Assembly (NCBI GenBank): GCA_044356305.1
Contig: JBIKWM010000007.1
Span: 1 to 64,000, forward strand
From: JBIKWM01 sp044356305
GTDB lineage: Bacteria > Bacteroidota > Bacteroidia > UBA10329
Length of the DNA: 64,000 bases
Reading direction: 5' to 3'
In this document: positions 28,078 to 36,842 of the stretch, one piece after another
Numbering within the stretch: position 1 is the first letter of the stretch
Layout of the letters: each line of letters opens with the position of its first letter
Notes under the pieces: generated by a model
Databases searched by the model: none
What the model saw: only the letters and a program-made list of their open reading frames with translations
What the model was told of the DNA's origin: nothing
Made by a program: the position numbers and the translations under genes

Positions 28078-28569
28078 TCAATAATACCTGTACTCGTTGC
28101 TGGTCATCATGGCGTAGTAGAAGATCTCGGGGCTGAGGGCGGCATCGTCCTGGATGAGTTCAGTCATGTACCAGATCTCGAACTCGTTGGGGTGGCGGTT
28201 GTAGAATTTCTGGTACGATGCACTGACAAAGGCCCCGATATCGGCCCGCATGGCGGCATCGGTGGGTATGTCCACCCCTGGGCGGTTGAGGAAATTGCGG
28301 ATGATCATGTCCTCGATGAGCTTGAGGTCGCCAAAGCTGTCGTAGGCCTTGCCCATGTCGAGCAGTTCCTGCTGGCTGATGTTGGAGCCGAAGAGGTCGG
28401 TGTAGGCGATGGAGATGAACTCCGTCTGGCTCTTCACATACTGCTTGGGGGCATCGGGCCGGCCGATGTTGACATCGTTGACCCCATAGATGATGTCGGG
28501 CTCCTTGGAGCACGCTGCCAGCATGAACAGGGCACAGAGCAGAGGGACCAGGGCAATGTTGGGTCGCAT
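28078..28569 (-). CDS. Hypothetical lipoprotein (helical)
   Basis: 163 residues with a lipoprotein signal (LLCALFMLAAC). The mature part is helix-rich: VKSQTEFISIAYTDLFGSN, then ELLDMGKAYDSFGDLKLIED, RNFLNRPGVDIPTD, and SASYQKFYNRHPNEFEIWYM. It looks like half of a helical repeat domain similar to that of the upstream 287-residue lipoprotein (both contain a Y-x-D/ALLG-like helix and a RHPNEFE/GRNPTTAE segment). The two genes are 3 bp apart. No named family was recognised. Confidence 0.7.
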   Translation of the reverse strand: MRPNIALVPLLCALFMLAACSKEPDIIYGVNDVNIGRPDAPKQYVKSQTEFISIAYTDLFGSNISQQELLDMGKAYDSFGDLKLIEDMIIRNFLNRPGVDIPTDAAMRADIGAFVSASYQKFYNRHPNEFEIWYMTELIQDDAALSPEIFYYAMMTSNEYRYY

Positions 28570-28572
28570 GGT

Positions 28573-29436
28573 TCAGAGTCCTATGTATTCGTCAAGTGAG
28601 AGGATATCGCGCTGGAGGCGGTCAAAATCGGCCGTGGTGCGATAGAGTTCAGCGAAGTGGACGCTCTCCTCGGTATCGGGGCTGCGGAAGAGGTAGCGCA
28701 CAAAGAGCTCGTTTACCTGGCCGGCATAGTACTCATCGGCCCCGAGGATGACGGCATTGTAACCGTCCTTGTACTGGGCCAATTGCCCGAAGAGCACACC
28801 CTCTTCGCCATCAACCATGTTCTTGCCCTCCTCCATTTCGGCCGTGGTGGGATTGCGACCGAAGAAGTGATTGAAGGTGCTGCGCACGTAGTTCTCGGTG
28901 CCCATGTTTATCTGGTCGTAGAAATCGTTGTTAATCATGCGCCTGCGGAGCTCGATGAGACTGATCTGGCCGCTGATGAACAGGTCGTGGGCCGCTTGCA
29001 GCTGCACCATGCGCAGGCGTTCGGCCTGTATCTCATCCCAATAATCCATGAAATCGGGATTGCTGAGGAGGTTGTCGTATATCTCAATCTGGTTGGCGGC
29101 TGCTGCGGTGTCGTAGTTGTTGAGCAGTTTGAAGGCGGTGGTCTCCACGATCTTCTCGCGGTACTCGGGCAGGGCCATGATGGAGGTGAGCATGGCGGTG
29201 CGGCTGGCGCCATCGAGGTCGGTGCTGCGCAGCAGGGCCACGGCCTCGGTCTCCTCGGCATCGGTGGGTTTGCGGCCCAGCAGGGCGATGTAGGCCTTGG
29301 TGACGTAGTTCTCAAGCACCAGGGTGGCGATGGTGCCATCGGGCGGGGCGATGTTGTCGGGCACAATGATCTCGTCCTTTGAGCAGGACGACACCATGAC
29401 CGACAGGCAGCAGAGCAGGAGCAGGCGGTGGATCAT
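28573..29436 (-). CDS. Hypothetical lipoprotein with PSD1/DUF1549-like helices
   Basis: 287 residues, lipoprotein signal ending VMVSSC. Two copies of a helical motif are visible: YVTKAYIALLGRKPTDAEETEA at about residue 44 and YVRSTFNHFFGRNPTTAEMEEG at about 183. The LGRxPTxxE pattern resembles the helical segment of DUF1549/DUF4214-type proteins that occur beside DUF1501-like proteins. That link is inference. Its start overlaps the stop of the GH5 gene by 4 bp. Together with the next lipoprotein it probably forms a periplasmic or surface assembly with the DUF1501 protein. Confidence 0.66.
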   Translation of the reverse strand: MIHRLLLLCCLSVMVSSCSKDEIIVPDNIAPPDGTIATLVLENYVTKAYIALLGRKPTDAEETEAVALLRSTDLDGASRTAMLTSIMALPEYREKIVETTAFKLLNNYDTAAAANQIEIYDNLLSNPDFMDYWDEIQAERLRMVQLQAAHDLFISGQISLIELRRRMINNDFYDQINMGTENYVRSTFNHFFGRNPTTAEMEEGKNMVDGEEGVLFGQLAQYKDGYNAVILGADEYYAGQVNELFVRYLFRSPDTEESVHFAELYRTTADFDRLQRDILSLDEYIGL

Positions 29437-30707
29437 CGGACTACAAGCTTAGTGCGAAAGTAACGGCCATCGATGCTCCATTGGGCCACATAGAGGCCGG
29501 GCACCGCAGGGGCGCTGAGTGCGGCATGGGCACCTTGGGCCATGAGTCGGCCATCGGTGGCCAGGATCTGCACATCCAAGGCCCCGGCCATGAACTGAAG
29601 CGGGGCCCCGGCCTCGGCAGGGTTGGGCCAGATGAGGGCATCGGCCATGCGCTGGTCGTCCATCACCCCCAGCGTCTCATCGCCATACAGCCCCAAAGCG
29701 GTGCGGAAACAGGGGATGATGCTGTCGGCACCGATGAAATTGGAATGGAACATGGTGAAATCCCACTGCCAGTCCCAATAGAACCACGGGATGTCGAGGT
29801 CGCGCAGATGCAGGCCCACGTAGGTCATCCAGTTGCAGGCGCTGGTGTCATCGGCATAGTTGCTCACCCCGAACTCACCGAGCATGATGGGCAGGCCGTT
29901 CTGGGCCTTCCAATCGGCCACGTTCTGCCAGCCATTGTACACCCAATGCTCAAGAAAGGAGGTGTCGGGGTGCGGGAACGGATTGCCCTCGGGGAAAAAG
30001 GGTGTGTTCCAAGTGAGGCCCTGATGGGTGAAATCGAGGGGGTCGTAGGTATGCCAGGTGTAGATCAGGTTGGAGTCGGGGTAGAGCGGCATCTCGGGCA
30101 GCGCCAGGGCCGACCCGCCCAGATGGGGCGACACGATGATGGTATGCTCTGCGGTGTGCTGCCTGATGCTGTCTATCGCATCGTTGAACAGCACCTCCAA
30201 CGAGTCGCCACTGAAGAACAGGGTGGGCTCGTTGAGCAGTTCGAAGGTGTAGCGCCCGGGGTCGAGGCCCGCGTAGCGCTGCGCCAGAACCGACCACAGG
30301 TGGGTGAATGCCCCCTGGCGGTTGCGCCAGATGTTGTCGTTGAGGTCCCAACCGTGGTGGTTGTCAATGATCAGGTTCATGCCGAGGTCATCGGCCCAGA
30401 CAATCACGCTGTCAATCCGCTCAAAGAGGGGGTGATCCAGATCAACGGTGTAGGGCGGCAGGGTATCGACCACCTGAAAGAACTGCACCGGAAGCCTGAG
30501 ACTCTGTATGCCAACCTCCTGCATCAGTTGCAGGCTGGCGCGGGTGTAGCCATCGGGGGTGGGCCAACCGGCCTGCCACGGGGCCTCGAGCCAGTTGCTG
30601 ATGTTCATGCCCTTGCCCATGGCCGCGCAGCGCTGGTGGGCCACCGATTGGGCCGATGCGTTGACACAGGAAAGAGAAAGAAGGAGAAAGGGTAGGAATC
30701 TGAGCAT
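29433..30707 (-). CDS. Glycoside hydrolase family 5, secreted
   Basis: 424 residues with a signal peptide (FLLLSLSCVNASAQ). The GH5 (beta/alpha)8 barrel covers about 25-320: GKGMNISNWLEAP, SLRLPVQFF, LIIDNHHGW, the acid/base Glu160 in FELLNEP, and the nucleophile Glu278 in MLGEFG. The region WHTYDPLDFTHQG is also typical. The C-terminal 80 residues are a T9SS type-A-like sorting domain (LIWPNPAEAGAPLQF ... PGLYVAQWSIDG). The likely activity is endo-beta-1,4-glucanase or mannanase; the substrate cannot be told by eye. It is first in a seven-gene operon. Confidence 0.86.
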   Translation of the reverse strand: MLRFLPFLLLSLSCVNASAQSVAHQRCAAMGKGMNISNWLEAPWQAGWPTPDGYTRASLQLMQEVGIQSLRLPVQFFQVVDTLPPYTVDLDHPLFERIDSVIVWADDLGMNLIIDNHHGWDLNDNIWRNRQGAFTHLWSVLAQRYAGLDPGRYTFELLNEPTLFFSGDSLEVLFNDAIDSIRQHTAEHTIIVSPHLGGSALALPEMPLYPDSNLIYTWHTYDPLDFTHQGLTWNTPFFPEGNPFPHPDTSFLEHWVYNGWQNVADWKAQNGLPIMLGEFGVSNYADDTSACNWMTYVGLHLRDLDIPWFYWDWQWDFTMFHSNFIGADSIIPCFRTALGLYGDETLGVMDDQRMADALIWPNPAEAGAPLQFMAGALDVQILATDGRLMAQGAHAALSAPAVPGLYVAQWSIDGRYFRTKLVVR

Positions 30708-30733
30708 TCGTTGAGAGGATTGAGGGGTCGGAC

Positions 30734-30937
30734 CTACCCTTCGTCTGCATGAGGTGGGAAAGAGGGTCGGTCAGATGGGAGATGACAATCAGGCGAGACC
30801 TGCCCGAAAGTGGGGCAGTTGCAGCCGCTCGAGGTCTTTTTCTTGCCGCCACCGCCCTTGCGGCCCTTCGGCCTGCCGGTGGCGCACGATGCGCTGAGAA
30901 TGGCCACTGCCAACAGGATACCCAGTGTGCGCCTCAT
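30734..30937 (-). CDS. Small Lys/Gly-rich lipoprotein
   Basis: 67 residues with a lipoprotein signal (LGILLAVAILSASC). The mature part has a basic Gly/Lys stretch (GRPKGRKGGGGKKKTSS) and then CNCPTFG, a short motif seen in many tiny Bacteroidota lipoproteins. The final residues are low complexity. It lies 26 bp upstream of the GH5 gene. The function is unknown. A TACCTTCG -7-like box lies just upstream, around 30944-30951 on the minus strand. Confidence 0.65.
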   Translation of the reverse strand: MRRTLGILLAVAILSASCATGRPKGRKGGGGKKKTSSGCNCPTFGQVSPDCHLPSDRPSFPPHADEG

Positions 30938-31028
30938 GCTGCGAAGGTACTTCGGGGCCGTTGAACGACTGTCTTTCTGAAGTATTGCCCCTGCCCTACC
31001 CTATTCGAGTATTTTCGCGGCCGTTGCC

Positions 31029-31769
31029 ATGGGCCCGCTATACCACATAGGACGATACATGATCTGGATGGGGCAGGTGTTCCAACGCCCCGAGCGCTGG
31101 CGCATGTTCCGCATCCAGATGTTCCGCGAGGTGCAGAGCGTGGGCTATGCATCGCTGGGCATTGTGGCCATTGTGAGCCTGTTCATGGGCGCGGTGCTCA
31201 CCATTCAGCTGGCGTACAACATCACCAGTCCGCTCATACCGCTCTACACAGTGGGGTTCGGGGTGCGTGACTCGCTCATACTTGAGTTCTCGCCCACCAT
31301 CATCTCCATCATCCTGGCGGGCAAGGTGGGCAGCAGCATAGCAGGCGAGATAGGCACCATGCGGGTGACCGATCAGATTGACGCCCTCGAGATCATGGGT
31401 GTGAACAGCATAGGCTACCTCGTAGGCCCCAAGGTGCTGGCCTCCATCATCTGCAATCCGTTCCTGGTGCTCATGAGCATGGTGCTGGGCTGTCTGGGCG
31501 GGTATCTGGCCGGGGCGTTCACGGGCGAGGTGCCCGGGTCGGTGTTCATTTTGGGCATTCAGACCTACTTCCAGCCGTTCTATGTGCAGTATGCCATGAT
31601 CAAGACGGTGATCTTCGCGGTCATCATCACCAGCGTACCGGCCTATTTCGGCTATAATGTAGAGGGGGGTGCACTTGAGGTGGGCCGCGCCAGCACCCAC
31701 AGCGTGGTGTACAGCATCGTGATACTTCTACTCTTCAACCTGCTGCTCACCCAGATGCTGCTCTCATGA
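31029..31769 (+). CDS. mlaE: MlaE-type ABC transporter permease
   Basis: 246 residues, five or six membrane spans. The MlaE family signature is clear: ASLGIVAIVSLFMGAVLTIQ, RDSLILEFSPTIISIILAGKVGSSIAGEIGTMRVTDQIDALE (read in part), and MGVNSIGYLVGPKVLAS. The Mla/Tgd system moves phospholipids between the inner and outer membranes. The ATPase gene follows with a 4-bp overlap (ATGA). No MlaD-type MCE gene is visible immediately downstream; the next gene is a lipoprotein, so the substrate-binding partner may be elsewhere. It lies divergent from the small lipoprotein. Confidence 0.92.
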   Translation: MGPLYHIGRYMIWMGQVFQRPERWRMFRIQMFREVQSVGYASLGIVAIVSLFMGAVLTIQLAYNITSPLIPLYTVGFGVRDSLILEFSPTIISIILAGKVGSSIAGEIGTMRVTDQIDALEIMGVNSIGYLVGPKVLASIICNPFLVLMSMVLGCLGGYLAGAFTGEVPGSVFILGIQTYFQPFYVQYAMIKTVIFAVIITSVPAYFGYNVEGGALEVGRASTHSVVYSIVILLLFNLLLTQMLLS

Positions 31770-32542
31770 TCGAGGTGAAGGGCCTGAACAAGTCGTTCAA
31801 CGACCATCATGTGCTGCAGGACATCAACGCCACCTTTCACCGGGGCAAGGTGAACATCATCATAGGCGAGAGCGGAAGCGGCAAGACCGTGCTGACCAAG
31901 TGCATGGTGGGCCTCTTTGCGCCCGACAGCGGAACAGTTGAGTTTGAGGGGCGCGATTTTCACAGCATGAGCGTGGCCGACAAGCGCGAGCTGAGGCAGG
32001 AGATAGGCATGCTGTTTCAGGGCGGTGCGCTGTTCGATAGCATGACCGTGACCGAGAACATCATTTTCCCCCTGGCCATGTTCTCAAGCATGAACCAGGA
32101 GCAGCGCAACGAGCGGGCCCAGTTCTGTCTGGACCGGGTGAACCTCGACAAGGCCGGGCACCTGTTTCCCAGCGAGCTGAGCGGAGGCATGAAGAAGCGC
32201 GTGGCCATTGCCCGTGCCATTGCCATGAACCCGAAGTACCTGTTCTGCGATGAGCCCAACAGCGGCCTCGACCCCAAGACCGGGCTGGTGATCGATCAGC
32301 TTATCAAAGAGATCACGGAGGAATACGACATCACCACCATCGTCATCACCCACGACATGAACTCGGTGCTGGAGATAGGCGACAATATCCATTTCATCTA
32401 CAAGGGCAAGAAATGGTGGGAGGGATCGAAGGACGAGATCATCCGCACCGACAACAAGGAGGTGAACGACTTTGTGTACGCCTCTAAATTCATGAAGCGC
32501 ATCAAACAGGATTTTGTGCGCGGATTCGGGGATGAGGGGTGA
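31766..32542 (+). CDS. mlaF: MlaF-type ABC transporter ATPase
   Basis: 258 residues. Walker A IIGESGSGKTVLTK at about 33-46. Q-loop LFQGGALFDSMTV. Signature ELSGGMKKRVAIARA. Walker B YLFCDEPNSGLDPKTG, with the catalytic Glu after Asp. H-loop VITHDMNSVL. Length is normal for MlaF. The start codon overlaps the permease stop by 4 bp, so subunits are probably made in fixed ratio. The gene ends 95 bp before a lipoprotein gene on the same strand. Confidence 0.93.
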   Translation: MIEVKGLNKSFNDHHVLQDINATFHRGKVNIIIGESGSGKTVLTKCMVGLFAPDSGTVEFEGRDFHSMSVADKRELRQEIGMLFQGGALFDSMTVTENIIFPLAMFSSMNQEQRNERAQFCLDRVNLDKAGHLFPSELSGGMKKRVAIARAIAMNPKYLFCDEPNSGLDPKTGLVIDQLIKEITEEYDITTIVITHDMNSVLEIGDNIHFIYKGKKWWEGSKDEIIRTDNKEVNDFVYASKFMKRIKQDFVRGFGDEG

Positions 32543-32637
32543 ACGACCGATAAATCGGAACCGTCATCAGATTCCTTGACTTATATCCTTCATCTGATAT
32601 TCATTTTGCTTTCCTTTACGGCCATCACAGGCTGCGC

Positions 32638-34263
32638 ATGAGGCAAAGACTCTACTCGGGCATTTATGGGTTGATGGGTGCGGTTCTGCTGATGGGCGGA
32701 TGCACGCAGGATTATTTTGACCCCTCGCGCATTTCGGACGACCTGCCCGGCTGGGAGCCCGATCTGGCCCTGCCGCTGGTGTCGGTGAACCTTAGCGCGG
32801 CCGACCTGCTGATCTGGGCCGACAGCACCGGCTCATACACCTCGGTGGGCACCGATGGCATGGTGAGCGTGGTGTACCGCAGCACCATACTGAGTGTGGG
32901 GGTCAACGACCTTTTCTTCTTCCCTCCCATCTCGTTCCCTTACCCCATGGGCCTTACGGCTGACGAGATAACCGCCCTGCAGGGCAACGGCCAACTGACC
33001 AAGAGCTTCACCAACGATGTCCTCTTTCAGGTGTCGCCCGGGGGCGAGCAGCTCGATTCGGTGCGACTGGGCCAGGGCAACATGCAGTTCTCGTTCACCA
33101 ACACCTTCAATCACCCCGCGCAGCTCACCGTGAACATGCCCAACATGGTGAAGGCCGGCATCGCCTTCAGCCGCACCTATGCGGTTGGGGCCAATGCCAC
33201 CGTGAACGACCTGATAGATGTGACAGGCTATGCCATGGACCTGAGTGCCACCACCAGCGGGTTCAATCAGTTGCGGGTGCGGTATGACCTGAGCCTGACC
33301 CACAGCGGGGGCAGCACAAACCAGTCGCAGCAGGTTATCAGCACCCAGTCGTTCACCGACATGCGGTTCAGCCACGTGTTCGGCTACTTTGCTCAGCAGA
33401 ACATCCAGGTGCCGCTCGACACGGTGCAGGTGGACCTGTTCCGCAACGCCATTCAGGGCGACATCCATTTTGTCGATCCGCGCTTCTCGCTCACCCTCAA
33501 CAACTCGTTCGGGGTGCCCATGGGCCTCACGCTCGACCACCTGAGCGGCTGGTCAGATGCCACGGGCAGCTTTCCTTTCAACCAGACGGTGATCAACGGG
33601 GTGCAGCCCATCGGTGCGCCCGGCATAGGCCAGATAGGTCAGTCGGTGGCCACCACCTTCACCTTTGACCGCAACACGAGCAACATCGACCAGCTTCTGG
33701 ATCAGCGCCTGAGCAGCATCCTGTATCAGCTCACGGCCCAGATGAACCCGGCCGGGCAGGCCTTCAACTTTGCCACCGACCAGAGCCGCATAGAGGTGGT
33801 GGCCGATGTGGAGGTGCCGCTATGGGGCCGCGCCACGGGTTTCGTGATCCAGGACACCATCCCCTTCCCCGAATCGGATGTGCTGGCCGACATGGTGAGC
33901 GAGGGCATGATAAGGGTGGGCACCACCAATGGTTTTCCGGCCGATGCCACCATACAGCTCATATTCCTTGACGAGAACCGACAACCCACCGACAGCCTGC
34001 AGCAGACCCCGCTGCAACCCGTGATACGCAGCGGCACCGTGGGCAGCAACGGCCGCGTGACCGCACCGGTGGAGACAAAGGTTGACTTTGCCGTGCCGGC
34101 CGACAAGGTGGGCCATGTGTTCGGCTGCAAGGAGATGGTGATACGCGCCAGCCTCAACACCACCGATGGAGGCACCACCGACATCAGATTCTACAACGAC
34201 TACCGGCTCGACCTGCGCCTGAGCATTCAGGTGAAACTGCGCCTCAACCCCAACGGATTCTGA
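32638..34263 (+). CDS. Hypothetical outer-envelope lipoprotein
   Basis: 541 residues. The signal ends MGAVLLMGGC with Cys at about 22, a lipobox (MGGC). The body is beta-rich with no obvious repeats: DLPGWEPDLALPLVSVNLSAADLLI (in part), VVYRSTILSVGVNDLFFFPPI, and a C-terminal segment LDLRLSIQVKLRLNPNGF. No named family was recognised. The following gene, which encodes a DUF5723 protein, starts 4 bp downstream, so the two are likely co-transcribed and possibly coexist in the outer membrane. It could be part of an MCE-independent lipid route with MlaEF, but nothing in the sequence proves it. Confidence 0.68.
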   Translation: MRQRLYSGIYGLMGAVLLMGGCTQDYFDPSRISDDLPGWEPDLALPLVSVNLSAADLLIWADSTGSYTSVGTDGMVSVVYRSTILSVGVNDLFFFPPISFPYPMGLTADEITALQGNGQLTKSFTNDVLFQVSPGGEQLDSVRLGQGNMQFSFTNTFNHPAQLTVNMPNMVKAGIAFSRTYAVGANATVNDLIDVTGYAMDLSATTSGFNQLRVRYDLSLTHSGGSTNQSQQVISTQSFTDMRFSHVFGYFAQQNIQVPLDTVQVDLFRNAIQGDIHFVDPRFSLTLNNSFGVPMGLTLDHLSGWSDATGSFPFNQTVINGVQPIGAPGIGQIGQSVATTFTFDRNTSNIDQLLDQRLSSILYQLTAQMNPAGQAFNFATDQSRIEVVADVEVPLWGRATGFVIQDTIPFPESDVLADMVSEGMIRVGTTNGFPADATIQLIFLDENRQPTDSLQQTPLQPVIRSGTVGSNGRVTAPVETKVDFAVPADKVGHVFGCKEMVIRASLNTTDGGTTDIRFYNDYRLDLRLSIQVKLRLNPNGF

Positions 34264-34267
34264 GGCG

Positions 34268-35821
34268 ATGGGAAGGACGAAAAAGGCACTTTTCGGTTGG
34301 ATGATGGGGCTGATGTCCCTCACATGGCTGCCCGCCTCGGCCCAGAGCGACCTGGTGCTGCCCCTGCTGCGCTATGTGCCCCAGCGCGACCGCATCAACC
34401 CGGCCTATGTGAACGACTCGCGCCTGTTCCTGGGCCTGCCCCTGCTGTCGAGCAACAACATCAACCTGAGCATGCCCTTTGCCTACAGCGACCTGTTCGT
34501 GAAAGGCGATGACGACTCGCTGCACATGGACTTTGCAGGCCTGGCCGACCAGCTGGGCAAGGGCAACCTGGTGGCCCTCAATGCCGACCTCGACCTGCTC
34601 GCCTTCAACTTCCGCATCAGGCGCACGTGGGTCAGTTTCAATGCCACCGAGCGCATCATGGCCCGCGCCAACCTGCCGGGCGACCTGCTCCGCTTTGCCG
34701 CCAACGGCAACGGGGCCTTCATAGGCCAGACCATCGATGCCAGCGACCTGAACTTTGATGCCACCCACCTGCGCGAGTATGCCGTGGGCGTGGCCACCCA
34801 GTTTGCCGAGGGCAAGGTGACCGTGGGCGTGCGCCTCAAGTACCTCTACGGCATGGAGAACATCAGCACCGAGAACCGCGGCATAAGCCTCTACACCGAC
34901 CCCGAATTCTTCGACCTGACGGCCAAGGCCGATTTCTCGGTCAATTCAAGCGGTTTCTTCGGTGATGGCGGCTTCGGTTCCATTGGCAGCGATGTGAGCC
35001 GTTACCTCTTCTCGCGCAACAACCACGGCTTTGCGGCCGACCTCGGTGTCAGTGCCCGCATAAAGGACAAATGGACCGTGAGCGCCAGCCTCACCGACCT
35101 GGGCACCGTCAACTGGAACGAGAACCCCACCAACCACATGATGGACGGCAAGGATTTCACCTTCCGCGGGGTCGACCTCGGCTCGCTCTTCGCGCAGGGC
35201 GACAGCACCGACAAGCTGGTGGGCGTGCTCGACAGCCTCACCTCCACCTTCGGGCTGGTAGAGCGCGACAAGGACTACACCACGTGGCTGCCCACCCGCT
35301 TCAACATAGCGGGCTCATACGACATCGATGCCAAGAGCCTTGTGCAGCTCACCTTTCAGGGCGAGGTGTTCAAGGGCCAGTTCGAGCCCACGGTGGCCGT
35401 GGGCATCAACCGGCAGTTCGGCAAGGTGTTCGGCCTGGGGCTCACCTACGCCTACCGCAACCGCAGCTGGGCCAATGTGGGCCTTGGTTTTGCCCTCACC
35501 GTGGGGCCTGTGCAGTGGTACATGGCCGTTGACAACATCATTGGCGCCATTGTGCCCCAGCACGCCAACGTGGCCCATTTCCATGGCGGCCTCAGCTTTG
35601 TGATAGGGGCCGGTCAGGGCCCGCGCATGCCCAAGAACCGCGACAAAGACTCGGATAAGGACGGCATAACCGACCAGCACGACCCCTGCCCCGACAAGCC
35701 CGGCCCGACCGAGACCAAAGGCTGCCCCGATACCGACATGGACGGGGTGCCCGACCACCTCGACCATTGCATATTCGAGCCCGGACTTTCCGAGCACGAG
35801 GGCTGCCCCGAGGCACACTGA
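34268..35821 (+). CDS. DUF5723 family outer-membrane protein
   Basis: 517 residues with a signal peptide (MMGLMSLTWLPASAQ at about 13-26). The N-terminal three quarters show amphipathic strands typical of the porin-like DUF5723 family: LRYVPQRDRINPAYVND, GFAADLGVSARIKDKWTVSA, TRFNIAGSYDIDAKSLVQL, and VPQWYMA-like strands. The C-terminal 65 residues hold thrombospondin type-3 repeats: DKDSDKDGITDQHDPCPDK, GCPDTDMDGVPDHLDHC, each with the calcium-binding DxDxDGxxD pattern. No OmpA domain follows the repeats, so the C-terminus is short. It follows the lipoprotein by 4 bp. Confidence 0.82.
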   Translation: MGRTKKALFGWMMGLMSLTWLPASAQSDLVLPLLRYVPQRDRINPAYVNDSRLFLGLPLLSSNNINLSMPFAYSDLFVKGDDDSLHMDFAGLADQLGKGNLVALNADLDLLAFNFRIRRTWVSFNATERIMARANLPGDLLRFAANGNGAFIGQTIDASDLNFDATHLREYAVGVATQFAEGKVTVGVRLKYLYGMENISTENRGISLYTDPEFFDLTAKADFSVNSSGFFGDGGFGSIGSDVSRYLFSRNNHGFAADLGVSARIKDKWTVSASLTDLGTVNWNENPTNHMMDGKDFTFRGVDLGSLFAQGDSTDKLVGVLDSLTSTFGLVERDKDYTTWLPTRFNIAGSYDIDAKSLVQLTFQGEVFKGQFEPTVAVGINRQFGKVFGLGLTYAYRNRSWANVGLGFALTVGPVQWYMAVDNIIGAIVPQHANVAHFHGGLSFVIGAGQGPRMPKNRDKDSDKDGITDQHDPCPDKPGPTETKGCPDTDMDGVPDHLDHCIFEPGLSEHEGCPEAH

Positions 35822-35868
35822 CCACTTTGAGCAGATTTTTTTAGTGGGATGAATCTTTCATCCTTCAT

Positions 35869-35884
35869 ATCGTAATATTGCAAT
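35869..35884 (+). promoter_or_regulatory. ArsR-like operator
   Basis: ATCGTAATATTGCAAT is an imperfect palindrome matching its own reverse complement at 12 of 16 positions, with the perfectly symmetrical core AATATT. It lies 11 bp upstream of the chosen arsR ATG, where ArsR/SmtB-family repressors bind to shut off their own operon. Autoregulation is inference. Confidence 0.55.
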
Positions 35885-35895
35885 CTGAAAATAAG

Positions 35896-36237
35896 ATGGG
35901 CACCACCAAGACCGACCACTTCAGCGAGGACCAGAACCGCCTGGCCCTTATGTTCAAGGCCCTGGGCCACCCCGCACGGGTGGCCATACTCGAGCATCTG
36001 GCGCGGGTCAATGCCTGCATCTGCAACGACATAGTGGACGAGCTGCCCCTGGCGCAGCCCACCGTGTCGCAGCATCTGAAGGAGCTGCGGTCGGCCGGGC
36101 TTATAAAGGGCACAGTGGAGGGCAAGGCCATCTGCTACTGCATCGACCCCGCGGGCCTCGCCCTGCTTCAGCGCCACATAGACCGCCTCAGGGCGGCCAC
36201 AACCAAAGACTGTTCACCCAATACCTGTTCAAAATGA
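35896..36237 (+). CDS. arsR: ArsR-family metalloregulator
   Basis: 113 residues from ATG 35896; a TTG at 35878 would start inside the operator and was not used. Winged helix-turn-helix: KALGHPARVAILEHLARV, then LPLAQPTVSQHLKELRSAGLIKG and an A-I-C-Y-C wing. Cys41 and Cys43 (ACICNDIVDEL) occupy the alpha-3 position that binds As(III) in ArsR; further Cys residues occur in CYCIDPAG and in the tail KDCSPNTCSK. It probably represses the operon until arsenite or a related metalloid binds. The next gene starts on its stop (ATGA). Confidence 0.92.
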   Translation: MGTTKTDHFSEDQNRLALMFKALGHPARVAILEHLARVNACICNDIVDELPLAQPTVSQHLKELRSAGLIKGTVEGKAICYCIDPAGLALLQRHIDRLRAATTKDCSPNTCSK

Positions 36238-36713
36238 CTAAGAACGAATTGACCCAACTGCTCTCGGCCACCGACCGCCTTGTCTTTGTGCTGCCCGATG
36301 GCACCGAGGTGCCCGCCCACTTTCACCTCACCGAGGCCGGACTGGTGACACGCCACTTTGTTGACTGCGGGGGCACCGAGCGCACCGAGCGCAGCATGAG
36401 CCTGCAACTGTGGGTGGCCCACGATGTGGCCCACCGCCTAAGCCCCGCCAAGCTGAGCCGCATCATAGCCCAGGCACAGCCCATACTGGGCACCGATGAC
36501 CTGGAGGTGGAGGTGGAGTACCAGGGCCCCACCATAGGCCGCTACCACCTAGGCCATAATGGCCATGCCTTTGTGCTGCTGCCCACCCGCACCGACTGCC
36601 GCGCCAGCGACCGCTGCGGCATACCCGAAAAACCCAAGGTGCAACTGGCCCAGCTGGGCGCGCCACAGGCCGGGGCATCTTCCTGTTGCACACCGGGCGG
36701 GGGCTGCTGCTGA
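36234..36713 (+). CDS. DUF6428 family protein, Cys-rich tail
   Basis: 159 residues, DUF6428 family, commonly found beside arsR/arsC in Bacteroidota: LVFVLPDGTEVPAHFHLTEAG, MSLQLWVAHDVAHRLSPAKL, and VEVEYQGPTIGRYHL. The C-terminus ends SSCCTPGGGCC (Cys at 151, 152, 158, 159), a pattern that could bind a soft metal or arsenite. There is no signal peptide or membrane segment, so it should be cytoplasmic. It overlaps arsR by 4 bp and is 3 bp from the next small gene. The molecular function is unknown. Confidence 0.83.
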   Translation: MTKNELTQLLSATDRLVFVLPDGTEVPAHFHLTEAGLVTRHFVDCGGTERTERSMSLQLWVAHDVAHRLSPAKLSRIIAQAQPILGTDDLEVEVEYQGPTIGRYHLGHNGHAFVLLPTRTDCRASDRCGIPEKPKVQLAQLGAPQAGASSCCTPGGGCC

Positions 36714-36716
36714 GCC

Positions 36717-36842
36717 ATGATGGACTTCATTATCCGCCACCGCAAGCCCATCGTCATCACCACCGGGGTGGTGGTGCTGCAGCTGCTCTTCGGGTTCGAC
36801 CCCAAGTTCTGCATCATCAACCTGCTGTGGCTGCTGGTATGA
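36717..36842 (+). CDS. 41-residue membrane protein of the ars operon
   Basis: A small frame, ATG 36717 (or 36720), TGA 36840-36842. The peptide begins MMDFIIRHRKPIVIT and ends NLLWLLV. It has a short basic N-terminus, a hydrophobic span VVVLQLLFGF interrupted by DPKFC, and a second hydrophobic end. It starts 3 bp after DUF6428 and its stop overlaps the arsC ATG by 4 bp (ATGA), which strongly suggests it is translated. One Cys (FCIIN) lies within the membrane region. No family was recognised. Confidence 0.68.
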   Translation: MMDFIIRHRKPIVITTGVVVLQLLFGFDPKFCIINLLWLLV

